Shown here: piece by piece, positions 16,187-24,426 of the stretch
Position numbering within the stretch: the first letter of the stretch is position 1
How the letters are laid out: each line of letters opens with the position of its first letter
DNA from: Glycomyces tritici
Lineage (GTDB): Bacteria; Actinomycetota; Actinomycetes; Mycobacteriales; Micromonosporaceae
NCBI RefSeq assembly: GCF_030403505.1
Contig: NZ_JAUEMJ010000001.1
Span: forward strand, 241,844-305,843
Length of the DNA: 64,000 bases
Direction of reading: 5' to 3'
Notes under the pieces: generated by a model
Seen by the model: the letters and a program-made list of their open reading frames with translations, nothing else
What the model was told of the DNA's origin: nothing
Database searches by the model: none
Made by a program: the position numbers and the translations under genes

Positions 16187-16687
16187 ATGGACACACCTCG
16201 ACTGCGCGGACTGCGGCCGGGCGACCTCGGCTGGATCGTCTACAGCCAGGGCAAGGGCTACTGGGAGGAGCTCGGCTGGAACGAGGAGTACGAGGCGCTC
16301 ATCGCGCGCATCGTCGCCGACTACGCCGAGGGCCGCGATCCCTCGCGCGAGGCGGGCTGGATCGCCGAGCTGAACGGCGAGCCGGCCGGGTCGATCCTGT
16401 GCGTGGACGCGGGCGAGCAGGTCGCGAAACTGCGGCTGCTGTGGGTCGAGCCGTTCGCGCGCGGGCACGGCGTCGGCGGGATGCTGGTGCGCGAGTGCAT
16501 CGGCTTCGCCCGCGAAGCCGGGTACCTGTCGATGACGCTGTGGACCATGAGCAACCTCGACGCGGCCCGGCGGCTCTACGAAGAGGCCGGGTTCACGCTC
16601 GTGAGCGAGCGGCCGGTGCGGATGTTCGGCAAGGACGACCTGGTGAGCCAGGTGTGGGACCTGCCGCTGCGCGACTCCTCCGCGTGA
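16187..16687 (+). CDS. GNAT-family N-acetyltransferase
   Basis: 166 aa, single GNAT domain. The acetyl-CoA-binding strand and loop are clear in LRLLWVEPFARGHGVGGMLVRECIGFAREAGY (R/Q-x-x-G-x-G type), with a C-terminal SNLDAARRLYEEAGFTLV block typical of the fold. The ATG follows GGGAGG. Substrate unknown. It precedes the hsp20 gene, but the CIRCE promoter between them makes them separate units. Confidence 0.85.
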   Translation: MDTPRLRGLRPGDLGWIVYSQGKGYWEELGWNEEYEALIARIVADYAEGRDPSREAGWIAELNGEPAGSILCVDAGEQVAKLRLLWVEPFARGHGVGGMLVRECIGFAREAGYLSMTLWTMSNLDAARRLYEEAGFTLVSERPVRMFGKDDLVSQVWDLPLRDSSA

Positions 16688-16737
16688 TCCGGGCCACGGC
16701 AGAAATATTCGGATCGGGCCGGGCGTCGTATAGGTCG

Positions 16738-16764
16738 TTAGCACTCTCCACCACCGAGTGCTAA
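16738..16764 (+). promoter_or_regulatory. CIRCE element (HrcA operator)
   Basis: Perfect match to the CIRCE consensus TTAGCACTC-N9-GAGTGCTAA, 23 bp before the hsp20 start. A -10-like TATAGG sits just upstream at 16729-16734. It predicts HrcA repression and heat-shock induction. hrcA is not in the window. Confidence 0.95.
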
Positions 16765-16787
16765 TCCTGAGGAAGGAGACAGCCATC

Positions 16788-17300
16788 ATGATCGTTCGCT
16801 ACCAGCACCCTTACGCGGCTTTCCGGCAGCTCGACCGCGAGTTCGAGCGTCTGGCCCGGGCCGGCTTCGGCCAGCGCTCGGTGCAGTACACGCTCCGCTC
16901 CGACGTCTACACCGAAGGCGAGGACCTCGTGGTCACCGCCGCGGTTCCGGGCGTGAGCCCTGAGGACGTCACCGTCGAGCTCGAGGGCCGCCGCCTCTCG
17001 ATCACCGCCGAGCGCCGCGAGCGCGAGGCGGCCGAGGGCGACCGCTACCTCGTGCGGGGCCTCGCCGGCGGGACGTTCCGCCGCGAGTTCCAGCTTCGCG
17101 AGGGCATCACCGCCGACCAGCTCAGTGCGGAGGTCGCCGACGGCCTCCTGACGATTCGCGTCTCGGGGGCCGTGAAGCCGGCGCCGCAGGCGCAGCGCAT
17201 TCCGATCAAGGGCGTCGCGTCCGTGGTCGACGGAAGCGCGGTCGAGGGAAGCACTGCTGCGGCAGTCGAGGGCGAGGCGACGTCCGAGGACGCCGAGTAA
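16788..17300 (+). CDS. Small heat shock protein, Hsp20/alpha-crystallin family
   Basis: ATP-independent holdase chaperone, 170 aa. The alpha-crystallin domain spans about residues 35-130, with LRSDVYTEGEDLVVTAAVPGVSPEDVTVELEGRRL and a C-terminal LTIRVSG strand. The RIPI motif after it is the usual I-x-I-type oligomerisation anchor. The tail is acidic and Ala-rich. The ATG at 16788 follows GGAAGGAG. Control by HrcA is expected from the CIRCE element immediately upstream. Confidence 0.93.
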   Translation: MIVRYQHPYAAFRQLDREFERLARAGFGQRSVQYTLRSDVYTEGEDLVVTAAVPGVSPEDVTVELEGRRLSITAERREREAAEGDRYLVRGLAGGTFRREFQLREGITADQLSAEVADGLLTIRVSGAVKPAPQAQRIPIKGVASVVDGSAVEGSTAAAVEGEATSEDAE

Positions 17301-17314
17301 GCACGCTGTAATGC

Positions 17315-17340
17315 GGCCCCAGGGGGATTCCCCTGGGGCC
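17315..17340 (+). terminator. Hairpin terminator of hsp20
   Basis: GGCCCCAGGGG-GATT-CCCCTGGGGCC, an 11-bp perfect stem with a 4-nt loop starting 14 bp after the stop; no T-run. Confidence 0.7.
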
Positions 17341-17478
17341 GTTGGCGTCCCCCGGTTCGGCGGCGCGCGGACTGGCGGTCTCGGCGGCTTCGGCGGGGTC
17401 GCCGGGAACGCGGGGCGGGGCACGCGGGCCGATGCCGACTACAGTGGAGGGATTCGCGTCTGCCTGACAGGAGTCCGC

Positions 17479-18432
17479 ATGAGAGCCCTCATCCAGGATC
17501 GGTACGGGCCCGCCGAGGCCGTTCGCGTCGGTGACGTTCCCGAGCCGGTCCCCGCTGACGGCGAGGTGCTGATCCGGGTGCGGGCGGCCTCCCTCAACGG
17601 TTCGGATCGGGAGAACCTCGTCGGCAGTCCCTTCTACGCGCGCTTGGGCGGGCTCCGTCGCCCGCGCAATCCGGTGCCGGGGTCTGACGTCGCCGGAGTC
17701 GTGGCCGCGGCCGGCAGCGCCGTCACCGAGTACGCGGTGGGCGACGAGGTCTTCGGGGAGTTGGCCGGGTACCGCGGCGGCCTCGCCGAGTACGTGGCGA
17801 CGCCACCGCGGCTGCTGGCCCGCAAGCCGCCCGGGCTGTCCTTCCTTGACGCGGCGGCGATACCGCAGGCGGGCTGCATCGCGTTCAAGTCGACGCGCGG
17901 GATCGCACCGGGAGACCGGGTGCTGGTCAACGGCGCGGGAGGAGCGGGCGGCGCGCTCGTCATCGGGCTCGCCGTGCACCTCGGCGCCGAGGTGACGGCC
18001 GTGGACCGCGCGGACAAGGCCGACTACCTGCGGCGGGTGGGGGCCTCGGACACGATCGCGTTCGAGGACGAGGACTGGGCCGCCCGGCGCGGCCGATACG
18101 ACCGGGTCGTCGACCTGGTGGGGCACCGCTCGCCGTTCCGCGTGCACCGGGCGCTGCGCCCCGGCGGGGTGTACCTCATGGTCGGCGGGCACGCGCGCGT
18201 GCTGCTCGCGACGTTCGCCGCCGGCTGGTCGATCCGGCGGGAAGGCAAGCGGGTCAAGGTGCTGGCGGTGCCGCAGTCGCGTGCCGACCTGGAGGCGGTC
18301 ACCGCTTTGGTGGTCGCCGAGAAGGCCGCCCCCGCCGTCGACCGGGTCTATCCGCTGGAGGAGGCGCGGGAGGCGTTCGCGAGGCTCGCCGCCGGGGACA
18401 ACCGGGGAAAGATCGTCATCGAGATGCCGTGA
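17479..18432 (+). CDS. Zinc-free MDR alcohol dehydrogenase/quinone oxidoreductase
   Basis: 317 aa of the medium-chain dehydrogenase/reductase superfamily. The catalytic GroES-like N-half has PGSDVAGVVAAAGSAV and VGDEVFG; the NAD(P)-binding half has LVNGAGGAGGALVIGLAVHLGAEVTAV. The Cys ligands of a structural zinc are absent, as in quinone oxidoreductases. ATG start after ACAGGAG. Substrate unknown. Its 3' end overlaps the convergent transketolase gene by 17 nt. Confidence 0.87.
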   Translation: MRALIQDRYGPAEAVRVGDVPEPVPADGEVLIRVRAASLNGSDRENLVGSPFYARLGGLRRPRNPVPGSDVAGVVAAAGSAVTEYAVGDEVFGELAGYRGGLAEYVATPPRLLARKPPGLSFLDAAAIPQAGCIAFKSTRGIAPGDRVLVNGAGGAGGALVIGLAVHLGAEVTAVDRADKADYLRRVGASDTIAFEDEDWAARRGRYDRVVDLVGHRSPFRVHRALRPGGVYLMVGGHARVLLATFAAGWSIRREGKRVKVLAVPQSRADLEAVTALVVAEKAAPAVDRVYPLEEAREAFARLAAGDNRGKIVIEMP

Positions 18433-19363
18433 TCGGGTCGAGGAAGTCCCGCACCCGGTGCCGGATGCCATTCGGGTCGAGGCCGTGCAGGCGCTCGTGC
18501 TCGTCCGCGGTGCCGTAGCGGCGCAGCTCCTCCCGGCCGACGCCGATCGACAGCAGCCGGTGGGGCCGGTCGGCCAGGGCCCGCGACACGAGCCAGGCCG
18601 AGGTCCCCTCCAGGTACGGCTCGACGACGACCACCGTGTCGCCGGTGCCGGCCGCCAGCTGCCGCAGGCCGTGCTCGTCGAACGGGCGCGGCGTGTTCGT
18701 GTACGCCACGGTCACGTCGAAGCCGGAGGTCGCGGCGAGCACGTTGTCCAGGACCGGCCCGACCGCGACCACCGTGGCGTTCCGGCCTTCGCGGAGCACC
18801 GTGAGCCCGCCGCCGGAGGTGTGGTGCGGAGCCGGGTTGCACCGCAGGGAAAGTCGCATGTAGACGCCCTCGTCGGAGCGGACCGCCTCGTCCAGCAGCC
18901 GCGGGACTTCGGCGGCGTGGCCGGGCACGACCACGCGCCAGCCCGGCAGCGTGTCGAACAGCGCCACGTCGCGCGGGCTGAAATGGGTGAAGCTGCCTTC
19001 GGCCCAGTCGTACGAAGCGCCGACGCTCACCAGGATCCCGCTCGTGCCCTGGTGCTCGAAGTCGAGCTTGATCTGCTCGAAGGCCCGCTCGACCAGGAAC
19101 GGGGCGTAGGTGTGGGCGATGGGCCGCAGCCCGGCCAGCGCGAGGCCGCCGGCCGCGCCGACGAGCAGCTGCTCGCGAATCCCCACGTTGACGACCCGGT
19201 GGGGATGTGCCGCGGCCGCGTCGCGGAACTTGTCGGTCGAGATGTCGGCCAGGACGACGGCCAGTCGCGGGTCGGTGTCCAGCAGCGCGGAGGCGCGGGC
19301 GGCGAACGCGTCGCGCATGGTGGTGTCCTGCAGGTCGTCTTCCAGTGGGTCTGAACGGAACAC
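18416..19363 (-). CDS. Transketolase, C-terminal subunit (split enzyme)
   Basis: 315 aa covering the pyrimidine-binding and C-terminal domains: RLAVVLADISTDKF, VNVGIREQLLVGAAGGLALAG (catalytic Glu in IREQ), then YSFAPFL-like HTYAPFLVERAFEQIKLD. It pairs with the product of the next gene upstream, 22 bp away, to make an alpha2beta2 transketolase that moves two-carbon ketol units between sugar phosphates. Two-gene transketolases occur in actinomycetes and archaea. Some are secondary-metabolism or pentose-specific forms, so the physiological substrate is open. Confidence 0.88.
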   Translation of the reverse strand: MFRSDPLEDDLQDTTMRDAFAARASALLDTDPRLAVVLADISTDKFRDAAAAHPHRVVNVGIREQLLVGAAGGLALAGLRPIAHTYAPFLVERAFEQIKLDFEHQGTSGILVSVGASYDWAEGSFTHFSPRDVALFDTLPGWRVVVPGHAAEVPRLLDEAVRSDEGVYMRLSLRCNPAPHHTSGGGLTVLREGRNATVVAVGPVLDNVLAATSGFDVTVAYTNTPRPFDEHGLRQLAAGTGDTVVVVEPYLEGTSAWLVSRALADRPHRLLSIGVGREELRRYGTADEHERLHGLDPNGIRHRVRDFLDPITASR

Positions 19364-19385
19364 GGTCGGTCCTCGGCTTCCGGGA

Positions 19386-20072
19386 TCAGGGGCGGGTGGT
19401 GGCGACGGTGACGTGCGGGCGGTCGGGGTGGGCGGTGGTGAAGGCCCGGTGGAGGGCGTCGTGGTCGGTCATGTCGGCGGTGGCGCTGCTCCAGCCGTGC
19501 ACGTCGAAGCGGGAGGCGATGCCGCCGGGCCAGCCGAGCGAGGCCGAGCCGTTGTCGGCGACGACCACGTTCAGGTTCGACAGGCCGGCGGTCCCCGCGA
19601 AGGCCATCGCCTCGTGGTTCGAGCCCTCGTCGAGCTCGGCGTCGCCGACGAGGACGAACACGCGCGCGTCGTGGAAGCCGGTGGCGCGCAGGCCGAGGGC
19701 GACGCCCACGCCGAGGGGCAGGCCGTGGCCGAGTGACCCGGAGGAGATCTCGACGCCGGGGACGAGGGTGGCGTCGGGGTGGGAGCCGAGGGGCGACTCC
19801 AGGTGGGCGATCGTGTCGAGCCATGCGGCCGGGATGAAGCCCTTGGCGGCGAGGACCGCGTAGTAGGCGCTGGGTCCGTGGCCCTTCGACAGGAGGAAGC
19901 GGTCGCGGGCCGGGTCGCGGAGGCGCTGCGGGTCGACGCGGAGGACGCGGTCGTAGAGGACCCAGATCGCGTCCAGCGTGTACGGGTCGAGGTCGGGATG
20001 GCGCACGTCGGACACGGTGCGGCGGGCCAGTTCCCGGGTTGCTTCGAAGGTGACGTTCACGCCGGGAATCAT
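19386..20072 (-). CDS. Transketolase, N-terminal (thiamine-diphosphate) subunit
   Basis: 228 aa, the diphosphate-binding half: FLLSKGHGPSAYYAVLA, GSLGHGLPLGVGVALG and VGDAELDEGSNHEA, where most transketolases read GDGE. Loss of that Gly is noteworthy but tolerated in some split enzymes. The ATG at 20072 lies only 3 nt from the SoxR box; if transcription starts within the box the mRNA is nearly leaderless, or the GTG at 20060 is used. It is co-transcribed with the C-terminal subunit. Confidence 0.87.
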   Translation of the reverse strand: MIPGVNVTFEATRELARRTVSDVRHPDLDPYTLDAIWVLYDRVLRVDPQRLRDPARDRFLLSKGHGPSAYYAVLAAKGFIPAAWLDTIAHLESPLGSHPDATLVPGVEISSGSLGHGLPLGVGVALGLRATGFHDARVFVLVGDAELDEGSNHEAMAFAGTAGLSNLNVVVADNGSASLGWPGGIASRFDVHGWSSATADMTDHDALHRAFTTAHPDRPHVTVATTRP

Positions 20073-20075
20073 GTA

Positions 20076-20095
20076 ACTTCAAGTCGACTTGAAGT
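20076..20095. promoter_or_regulatory. SoxR box between soxR and the transketolase genes
   Basis: A perfect 20-bp palindrome, ACTTCAAGTCGACTTGAAGT, close to the known SoxR consensus CCTCAAGTT-AACTTGAGG. It is the only dyad in the 47-bp divergent gap, so SoxR probably controls both its own gene and the split transketolase. A -10-like TAAAGA (20095-20100) faces soxR. Confidence 0.85.
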
Positions 20096-20119
20096 AAAGA
20101 CCGGAGTGAGCAGGGCCAT

Positions 20120-20575
20120 ATGACGACCCATGATGCGGGGACGATGCTGTCGATCGGCGACTTCGCGGCGCGCGCCGGGGTGGCGACCTCGACGCTGCGC
20201 TACTACGAGTCGCTGGACCTGGTCCGCTCGGTGCGGACCGGCGGCAACCAGCGCCGCTACCGCCGCGCCGAGCTGCGCCGGGTGGCGTTCATCCGGGCCG
20301 CGCAGTCGATCGGACTGTCGCTCGAGGAGGTCAAGGAGGCCCTGGACCGGCTGCCGGACCGGCGCATCCCCGACCGCGCCGACTGGCAGCGGTTGTCGGC
20401 GGGCTGGCGGGACCGCATCGAGGACCAGATCCGGCGCCTGCGGGAGCTGCAGGAGGACATCGACGGCTGCGTGGGCTGCGGGTGCCTCTCGCTCGACAAG
20501 TGCGCGATCTACAACCGGGAGGACCGCCACGCCGACGACGGCCCCGGCCCGCAGCGGGGTTTCAAGGCCCCGTAG
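20120..20575 (+). CDS. soxR: SoxR, redox-sensing MerR-family activator
   Basis: 151 aa. The MerR helix-turn-helix (LSIGDFAARAGVATSTLRYYESLDLV...GNQRRYRR) is followed by the dimerisation helix and the [2Fe-2S] motif CVGCGCLSLDKC (C-x2-C-x-C-x5-C), which defines SoxR. Oxidation of the cluster by redox-cycling compounds activates transcription. The C-terminal tail is long, as in actinobacterial SoxR. The neighbouring SoxR box and divergent transketolase genes suggest a target in NADPH/pentose metabolism. Confidence 0.95.
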   Translation: MTTHDAGTMLSIGDFAARAGVATSTLRYYESLDLVRSVRTGGNQRRYRRAELRRVAFIRAAQSIGLSLEEVKEALDRLPDRRIPDRADWQRLSAGWRDRIEDQIRRLRELQEDIDGCVGCGCLSLDKCAIYNREDRHADDGPGPQRGFKAP

Positions 20576-20623
20576 CGGACTCGGGCGGCGCTCACGTGCG
20601 CGAAGGTCCCGTGCCGGAGCCGC

Positions 20624-20662
20624 GCTCGTTGATGAAAACGACTACCGTTATCCTCAACGAGC
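20624..20662 (+). promoter_or_regulatory. Zur/Fur-family-like operator before the MFS/ABC operon
   Basis: A core at 20633-20653 beginning TGAAAACGACTACCG and ending TTATCC resembles the Zur palindrome TGAAAACG-N5-CGTTTTCA (recalled, not searched). It sits exactly inside a 9-bp inverted repeat GCTCGTTGA...TCAACGAGC (20624-20632/20654-20662). It lies 49 bp before the MFS start. Zinc control is an inference. Confidence 0.45.
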
Positions 20663-20710
20663 CCGAATCCGATTCACGCGCCCGCCCCGCGCCGTCTCAG
20701 AGAGAGCCTC

Positions 20711-21928
20711 GTGCGCACGCTCCAAGCCCTGTCCGCCCAGCCTTCGGCGGTCCGACTCCTCCTGGTCAACCAGTTGGGAGTCAATCTCGGCTTCTACATG
20801 GTGATCCCCTACCTCGCCGTCCACCTCTACGACTCCGCCGGCATGTCCTTGGCCGCCATCGGCGTCGTGCTCGGTGTGCGGAACCTCAGCCAGCAGGGCC
20901 TGTTCCTCATCGGCGGCACCGCCTCCGACCGGCTCGGCCCGCGCGGGGTGATCATCACCGGATGCCTCCTGCGCGCCGTCGGGTTCGGCCTGTTCGCGCT
21001 CACGCCGTCCATGGCGGTGCTCATCGCCGGCTCGATCATCAGCGGCGTCGCCGGGGCCCTGTTCAACCCCGCGGTGCGCGCCTACGTGGCCGAGGCCGCG
21101 GGCGAGCGCCGCGTCGAGGCGTTCGCCCTGTTCAATCTGTTCGCCAACCTCGGCATGTGCCTGGGGCCGCTGGTCGGCAGCGCACTGGTCGCCTTCGACT
21201 TCCGCATCGGCGCTGCCGTCTCGGCACTGCTGTTCGCGCTGCTCGGCGTCGCGCAGGCCATGGTCCTGCCCTCGCACCGAGGCGCCGCGGCGTCGACGAC
21301 GATCTGGGGCGGATGGAAGGGCGCCTTCGCCGACCGCGGCTTCCTCGCCTTCACCCTCGCCACCGCAGCGCTCTTCGCCCTCCAGAACCAGCTGTACCTG
21401 CTGCTGCCGAAAGCGGCCGTTGACGCGACCGGCACCACGTGGGCGACCGCCGCGGTCTTCGCCGCCTCGACCGTCGCCACGCTCGGCCTGCAGATGCGCG
21501 CCACGGCCTGGTGCCAGCAGCGCTTGAGCCGAGCGGGGGCGATCGCGCTCGGCATGGCGCTGCTCGGCGCGGCGTTCCTGCTCCCGGCCCTGGTCCCGCC
21601 CGACGCCGCCGCACCGCGGTTCGGGGCGGTCCTCGCCTCGGCGTTCCTGCTCTCGATGGGCGTCATGATCGCGCAGCCCTTCGTCATGGAGCTCATCCCC
21701 GGCTACGCCCCGACGGGATTGACCGGCACCTACTTCGGCGTCTACTACCTGCTGTCCGGCATCGTCGCCGCGGTCGGCACCAGCGGCGTCGGACTCATCG
21801 CCGACCTGGCCGGAACGAGCGCGGAGTGGGCCTCGTGGCTGTGCTGCGCGCTCCTCGGCCTCGCCTCGGCGGCAGCCGTGGCCGCACTGCGCGGCTCGCG
21901 GTCACTCGCGGTCGCCGCCGCCAAATGA
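20711..21928 (+). CDS. MFS transporter, possible metallophore exporter
   Basis: 405 aa, 12 hydrophobic segments of the major facilitator superfamily with GVRNLSQQGLFLIGGTASDRLGPRGVI as the helix 2-3 loop motif. GTG start after AGAGAG. It leads a five-gene unit with an oligopeptide/nickel/opine-type ABC importer (25 bp to the binding-protein gene). An exporter plus such an importer recalls the staphylopine system CntE/CntABCDF, but no opine synthase is present here. Alternatives are a drug or peptide exporter. Confidence 0.85.
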   Translation: MRTLQALSAQPSAVRLLLVNQLGVNLGFYMVIPYLAVHLYDSAGMSLAAIGVVLGVRNLSQQGLFLIGGTASDRLGPRGVIITGCLLRAVGFGLFALTPSMAVLIAGSIISGVAGALFNPAVRAYVAEAAGERRVEAFALFNLFANLGMCLGPLVGSALVAFDFRIGAAVSALLFALLGVAQAMVLPSHRGAAASTTIWGGWKGAFADRGFLAFTLATAALFALQNQLYLLLPKAAVDATGTTWATAAVFAASTVATLGLQMRATAWCQQRLSRAGAIALGMALLGAAFLLPALVPPDAAAPRFGAVLASAFLLSMGVMIAQPFVMELIPGYAPTGLTGTYFGVYYLLSGIVAAVGTSGVGLIADLAGTSAEWASWLCCALLGLASAAAVAALRGSRSLAVAAAK

Positions 21929-21953
21929 ATACCGAACACTGACAAGGAATCGC

Positions 21954-23480
21954 ATGAACCACCTTCGCATGACCCGGCGCGGCATCCTCGGCGCCACCGG
22001 CATCACCCTCGTCGCCGCGGGCTGCAGCGCCGAAGCCGACACCGCCGAACCCCAGCAGGGCGGGCGCCTGCGCGCCGCCTTCGCCGGCGGCGGCGCGGCC
22101 GAGACCCTCGACCCCCACCGCGCCAACCTGTTCGCCGACGCCGCCCGTGCCAAAGCGCTGTTCGACAAGCTCGCCGAGCCGGGCGCCGACATGGCCCCCG
22201 TCCCCCGCCTCGCGGAGTCCTGGGAGGCCGACGCCGAACTCACCGTCTGGAAGGTGCGGCTGCGCGAGGCCTCGTTCCACGACGGCTCGCCGGTGCGCGC
22301 CGCCGACGTCCTCTACAGCTACCGGCGCATCGCCGACCCCGCGGAGACCTTCCGCGCCAAGCAGGACCTCTCCCCGATCGACCTGGACGCCAGCCGGGCG
22401 GTCGGCGACCGCGAGATCGAGTTCGTCCTCCACCACCCGCTCGCCGAGTTCCCCAACGCGCTCGCGGCCTTCGGCGCCTACATCGTCCCCGAAGGGGCCG
22501 AGAACTTCGACGCTCCGGTGGGATCGGGGCCGTTCACGTTCACCTCCTTCGAGCCCGGCCGCGAGTTCACCGCCGCCCGCTACGACGGGTACTGGGACGG
22601 GCCCGCGCTGCTCGACGAGCTGCAGATCGTCATCGCCGACGAGGAGTCGGCCCGCATCAACGCCCTCCTGGGCGGCCAGGTCGAGTACGCCCACGACCTC
22701 AGCGCCACCACCGCGCGCGCCAACGAGGAGAACGCGGCGATCACCCTGGTCGCCTCCCCCGGCAGCAACATGCTCGGCTTCGCCATGAAGACCGACCGCG
22801 CCCCGTTCGACGACCCGCGCGTGCGCCAGGCCCTGTTCCTCCTGTGCGACCGCGACGAACTGCTGGAATCGGTCCTCTCAGGACGCGGGCAGATCGGCAA
22901 CGACCTGTTCGGACTCGGGTTCGCCCACTACGCCGCGGGCATCCCGCAGCGCGAACGCGACCTCGAGGAGGCCGTGCGCCTGCTCGAGGAGGCCGGCGCC
23001 ACGGGCACGACGATCGTCCTGGAGACCGCCGACGTCGGCGCGGGCTTCGTCGAGGCCGCGCAGATCTTCGCCGAGCAGCTGCGCGAAGCCGGCCTCGAAG
23101 TCGAGATCAACGAGCGCAACACGGACACCTACTGGTCCGAGACCCTCACCGAAGGCACCATCTCGTCCTACCGCTCCGGCGGCATGCCCATCGCCTCGCA
23201 CATCTCCCAGCGCCTGCTGACCGACTCCCCCACCAACGTCACCCAGTGGCGTCACGAGGACTTCGACCGGCTCTACCTCGAACTCCAGTCCACCGCCGAC
23301 GAGACCGCCCGCCAGGCCCTGTACGACCAGATCCAGCAGCGCCTCCACGACGAGGGCGGCTACCTGGTCTGGGGCTTCGCCGACTGGATCGTCGCCACCG
23401 CGAAGGGCGTCCACGGTGTCGGCCTCGCGCCCGCCAACACCCTGGACTGGGCCCGGTTCGACAAGGTCTGGATCGCATAG
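21954..23480 (+). CDS. ABC transporter substrate-binding lipoprotein (family 5)
   Basis: 508 aa. A twin-Arg-like MTRRGILGATG start and the lipobox LVAAGC indicate export and lipid anchoring. The SBP_bac_5 fold is recognisable: LAESWEADAELTVWKVRLREASFHDGSPVRAADVLYSYRRI, a VGSGPFTFTSFEPGREF block and DDPRVRQALFLLCDRDEL. Family-5 proteins bind peptides, nickel or metal-opine complexes; the ligand cannot be decided here. ATG start after AAGGA. First of four ABC genes. Confidence 0.9.
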   Translation: MNHLRMTRRGILGATGITLVAAGCSAEADTAEPQQGGRLRAAFAGGGAAETLDPHRANLFADAARAKALFDKLAEPGADMAPVPRLAESWEADAELTVWKVRLREASFHDGSPVRAADVLYSYRRIADPAETFRAKQDLSPIDLDASRAVGDREIEFVLHHPLAEFPNALAAFGAYIVPEGAENFDAPVGSGPFTFTSFEPGREFTAARYDGYWDGPALLDELQIVIADEESARINALLGGQVEYAHDLSATTARANEENAAITLVASPGSNMLGFAMKTDRAPFDDPRVRQALFLLCDRDELLESVLSGRGQIGNDLFGLGFAHYAAGIPQRERDLEEAVRLLEEAGATGTTIVLETADVGAGFVEAAQIFAEQLREAGLEVEINERNTDTYWSETLTEGTISSYRSGGMPIASHISQRLLTDSPTNVTQWRHEDFDRLYLELQSTADETARQALYDQIQQRLHDEGGYLVWGFADWIVATAKGVHGVGLAPANTLDWARFDKVWIA

Positions 23481-23484
23481 CCGC

Positions 23485-24426
23485 ATGCTCGCCTACGCCG
23501 GACGCCGCCTCGCCCTCGGAGCCGCCCAGGTCCTCGCGGTGGCCGTGCTGGCCTTCGCGCTCGTGGAACTGCTCCCCGGCGACGCCGCCGTCGCGCTCGC
23601 CGGGGACGCCCCCGATCCCGCGAACATCGAACGCATCCGCGAGCAGATGCGCCTCGACGAGCCCGCCCACGAACGCCTGCTGCACTGGCTCGGCGGACTC
23701 CTCACCGGCGACCTCGGCGACTCGCTGGTCTCCGGGCGGCCGGTCGGCGGCATCATCGCCGCCGCCCTGGAACCGACACTGGTCCTCGCCGCATGCACCC
23801 TGGTACTGCTGCTGCCCTTGGCGATCGGCCTCGGCGTGCTCGCCGCCCGCCGACGCGACCAGTGGGCGGACCGGCTCATCACCACCGCCAGCGTCGCCTT
23901 TTACTCAGTGCCGGAGTTCGCGCTGGCGATCCTGCTCGTGAGCGCCTTCGCGATCGGCCTGCCGTGGCTGCCGCCCACCGCCGTGGGCGTGCCGTCGCTC
24001 CTGGCCGAGCCCGCGGTCCTGGTGCTGCCGCTGGCGGTGCTCCTGGCCCGGCCGATCTGCTCGATCTGCCGCCTCGTGCGGGCGGGCATGATCGAGGCGC
24101 TCGACTCCGATTACATCGCCCACATCAGACGGTGCGGCGTGCCCGAGCGGCGCATCGTCCTCGCCCACGCACTGCCCAACGCGGTCACACCGGCCGTCGC
24201 CCAGATCGCCCGCACCGTCGACTGGCTGCTGGGCGGCGTCATCGTCGTCGAGGCCGTCTTCGTGATCCCCGGCCTGGGCACGGCCCTGGTCAACGCCGTG
24301 AACGCCCGCGACCTCCCTGTGGTGCAAGGGGTCGCCGTGGTCTTCGGGATCACCACGGTCACCGTCAACCTCCTCGCCGACCTGGTCGCGTTCCGGCTCG
24401 CGCCGCGGCTCGAGGTGGCCCGGTGA
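23485..24426 (+). CDS. ABC transporter permease (DppB/CntB type)
   Basis: 313 aa, six hydrophobic helices. The N-terminus YAGRRLALGAAQVLAVAVLAFALVELLPGDA is typical of DppB-like permeases, and the EAA loop is visible in EALDSDYIAHIRRCGVPERRIVLAHALPNA. It starts 4 nt after the binding-protein gene and its stop overlaps the next start by 4 nt (GTGA), so translation is coupled. Confidence 0.9.
   Translation: MLAYAGRRLALGAAQVLAVAVLAFALVELLPGDAAVALAGDAPDPANIERIREQMRLDEPAHERLLHWLGGLLTGDLGDSLVSGRPVGGIIAAALEPTLVLAACTLVLLLPLAIGLGVLAARRRDQWADRLITTASVAFYSVPEFALAILLVSAFAIGLPWLPPTAVGVPSLLAEPAVLVLPLAVLLARPICSICRLVRAGMIEALDSDYIAHIRRCGVPERRIVLAHALPNAVTPAVAQIARTVDWLLGGVIVVEAVFVIPGLGTALVNAVNARDLPVVQGVAVVFGITTVTVNLLADLVAFRLAPRLEVAR

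Noticed and set aside
20624..20662. Terminator of soxR
   Set aside because: The inverted arms could form a stem but the loop would be 21 nt; the Zur-like core and position fit an operator better.
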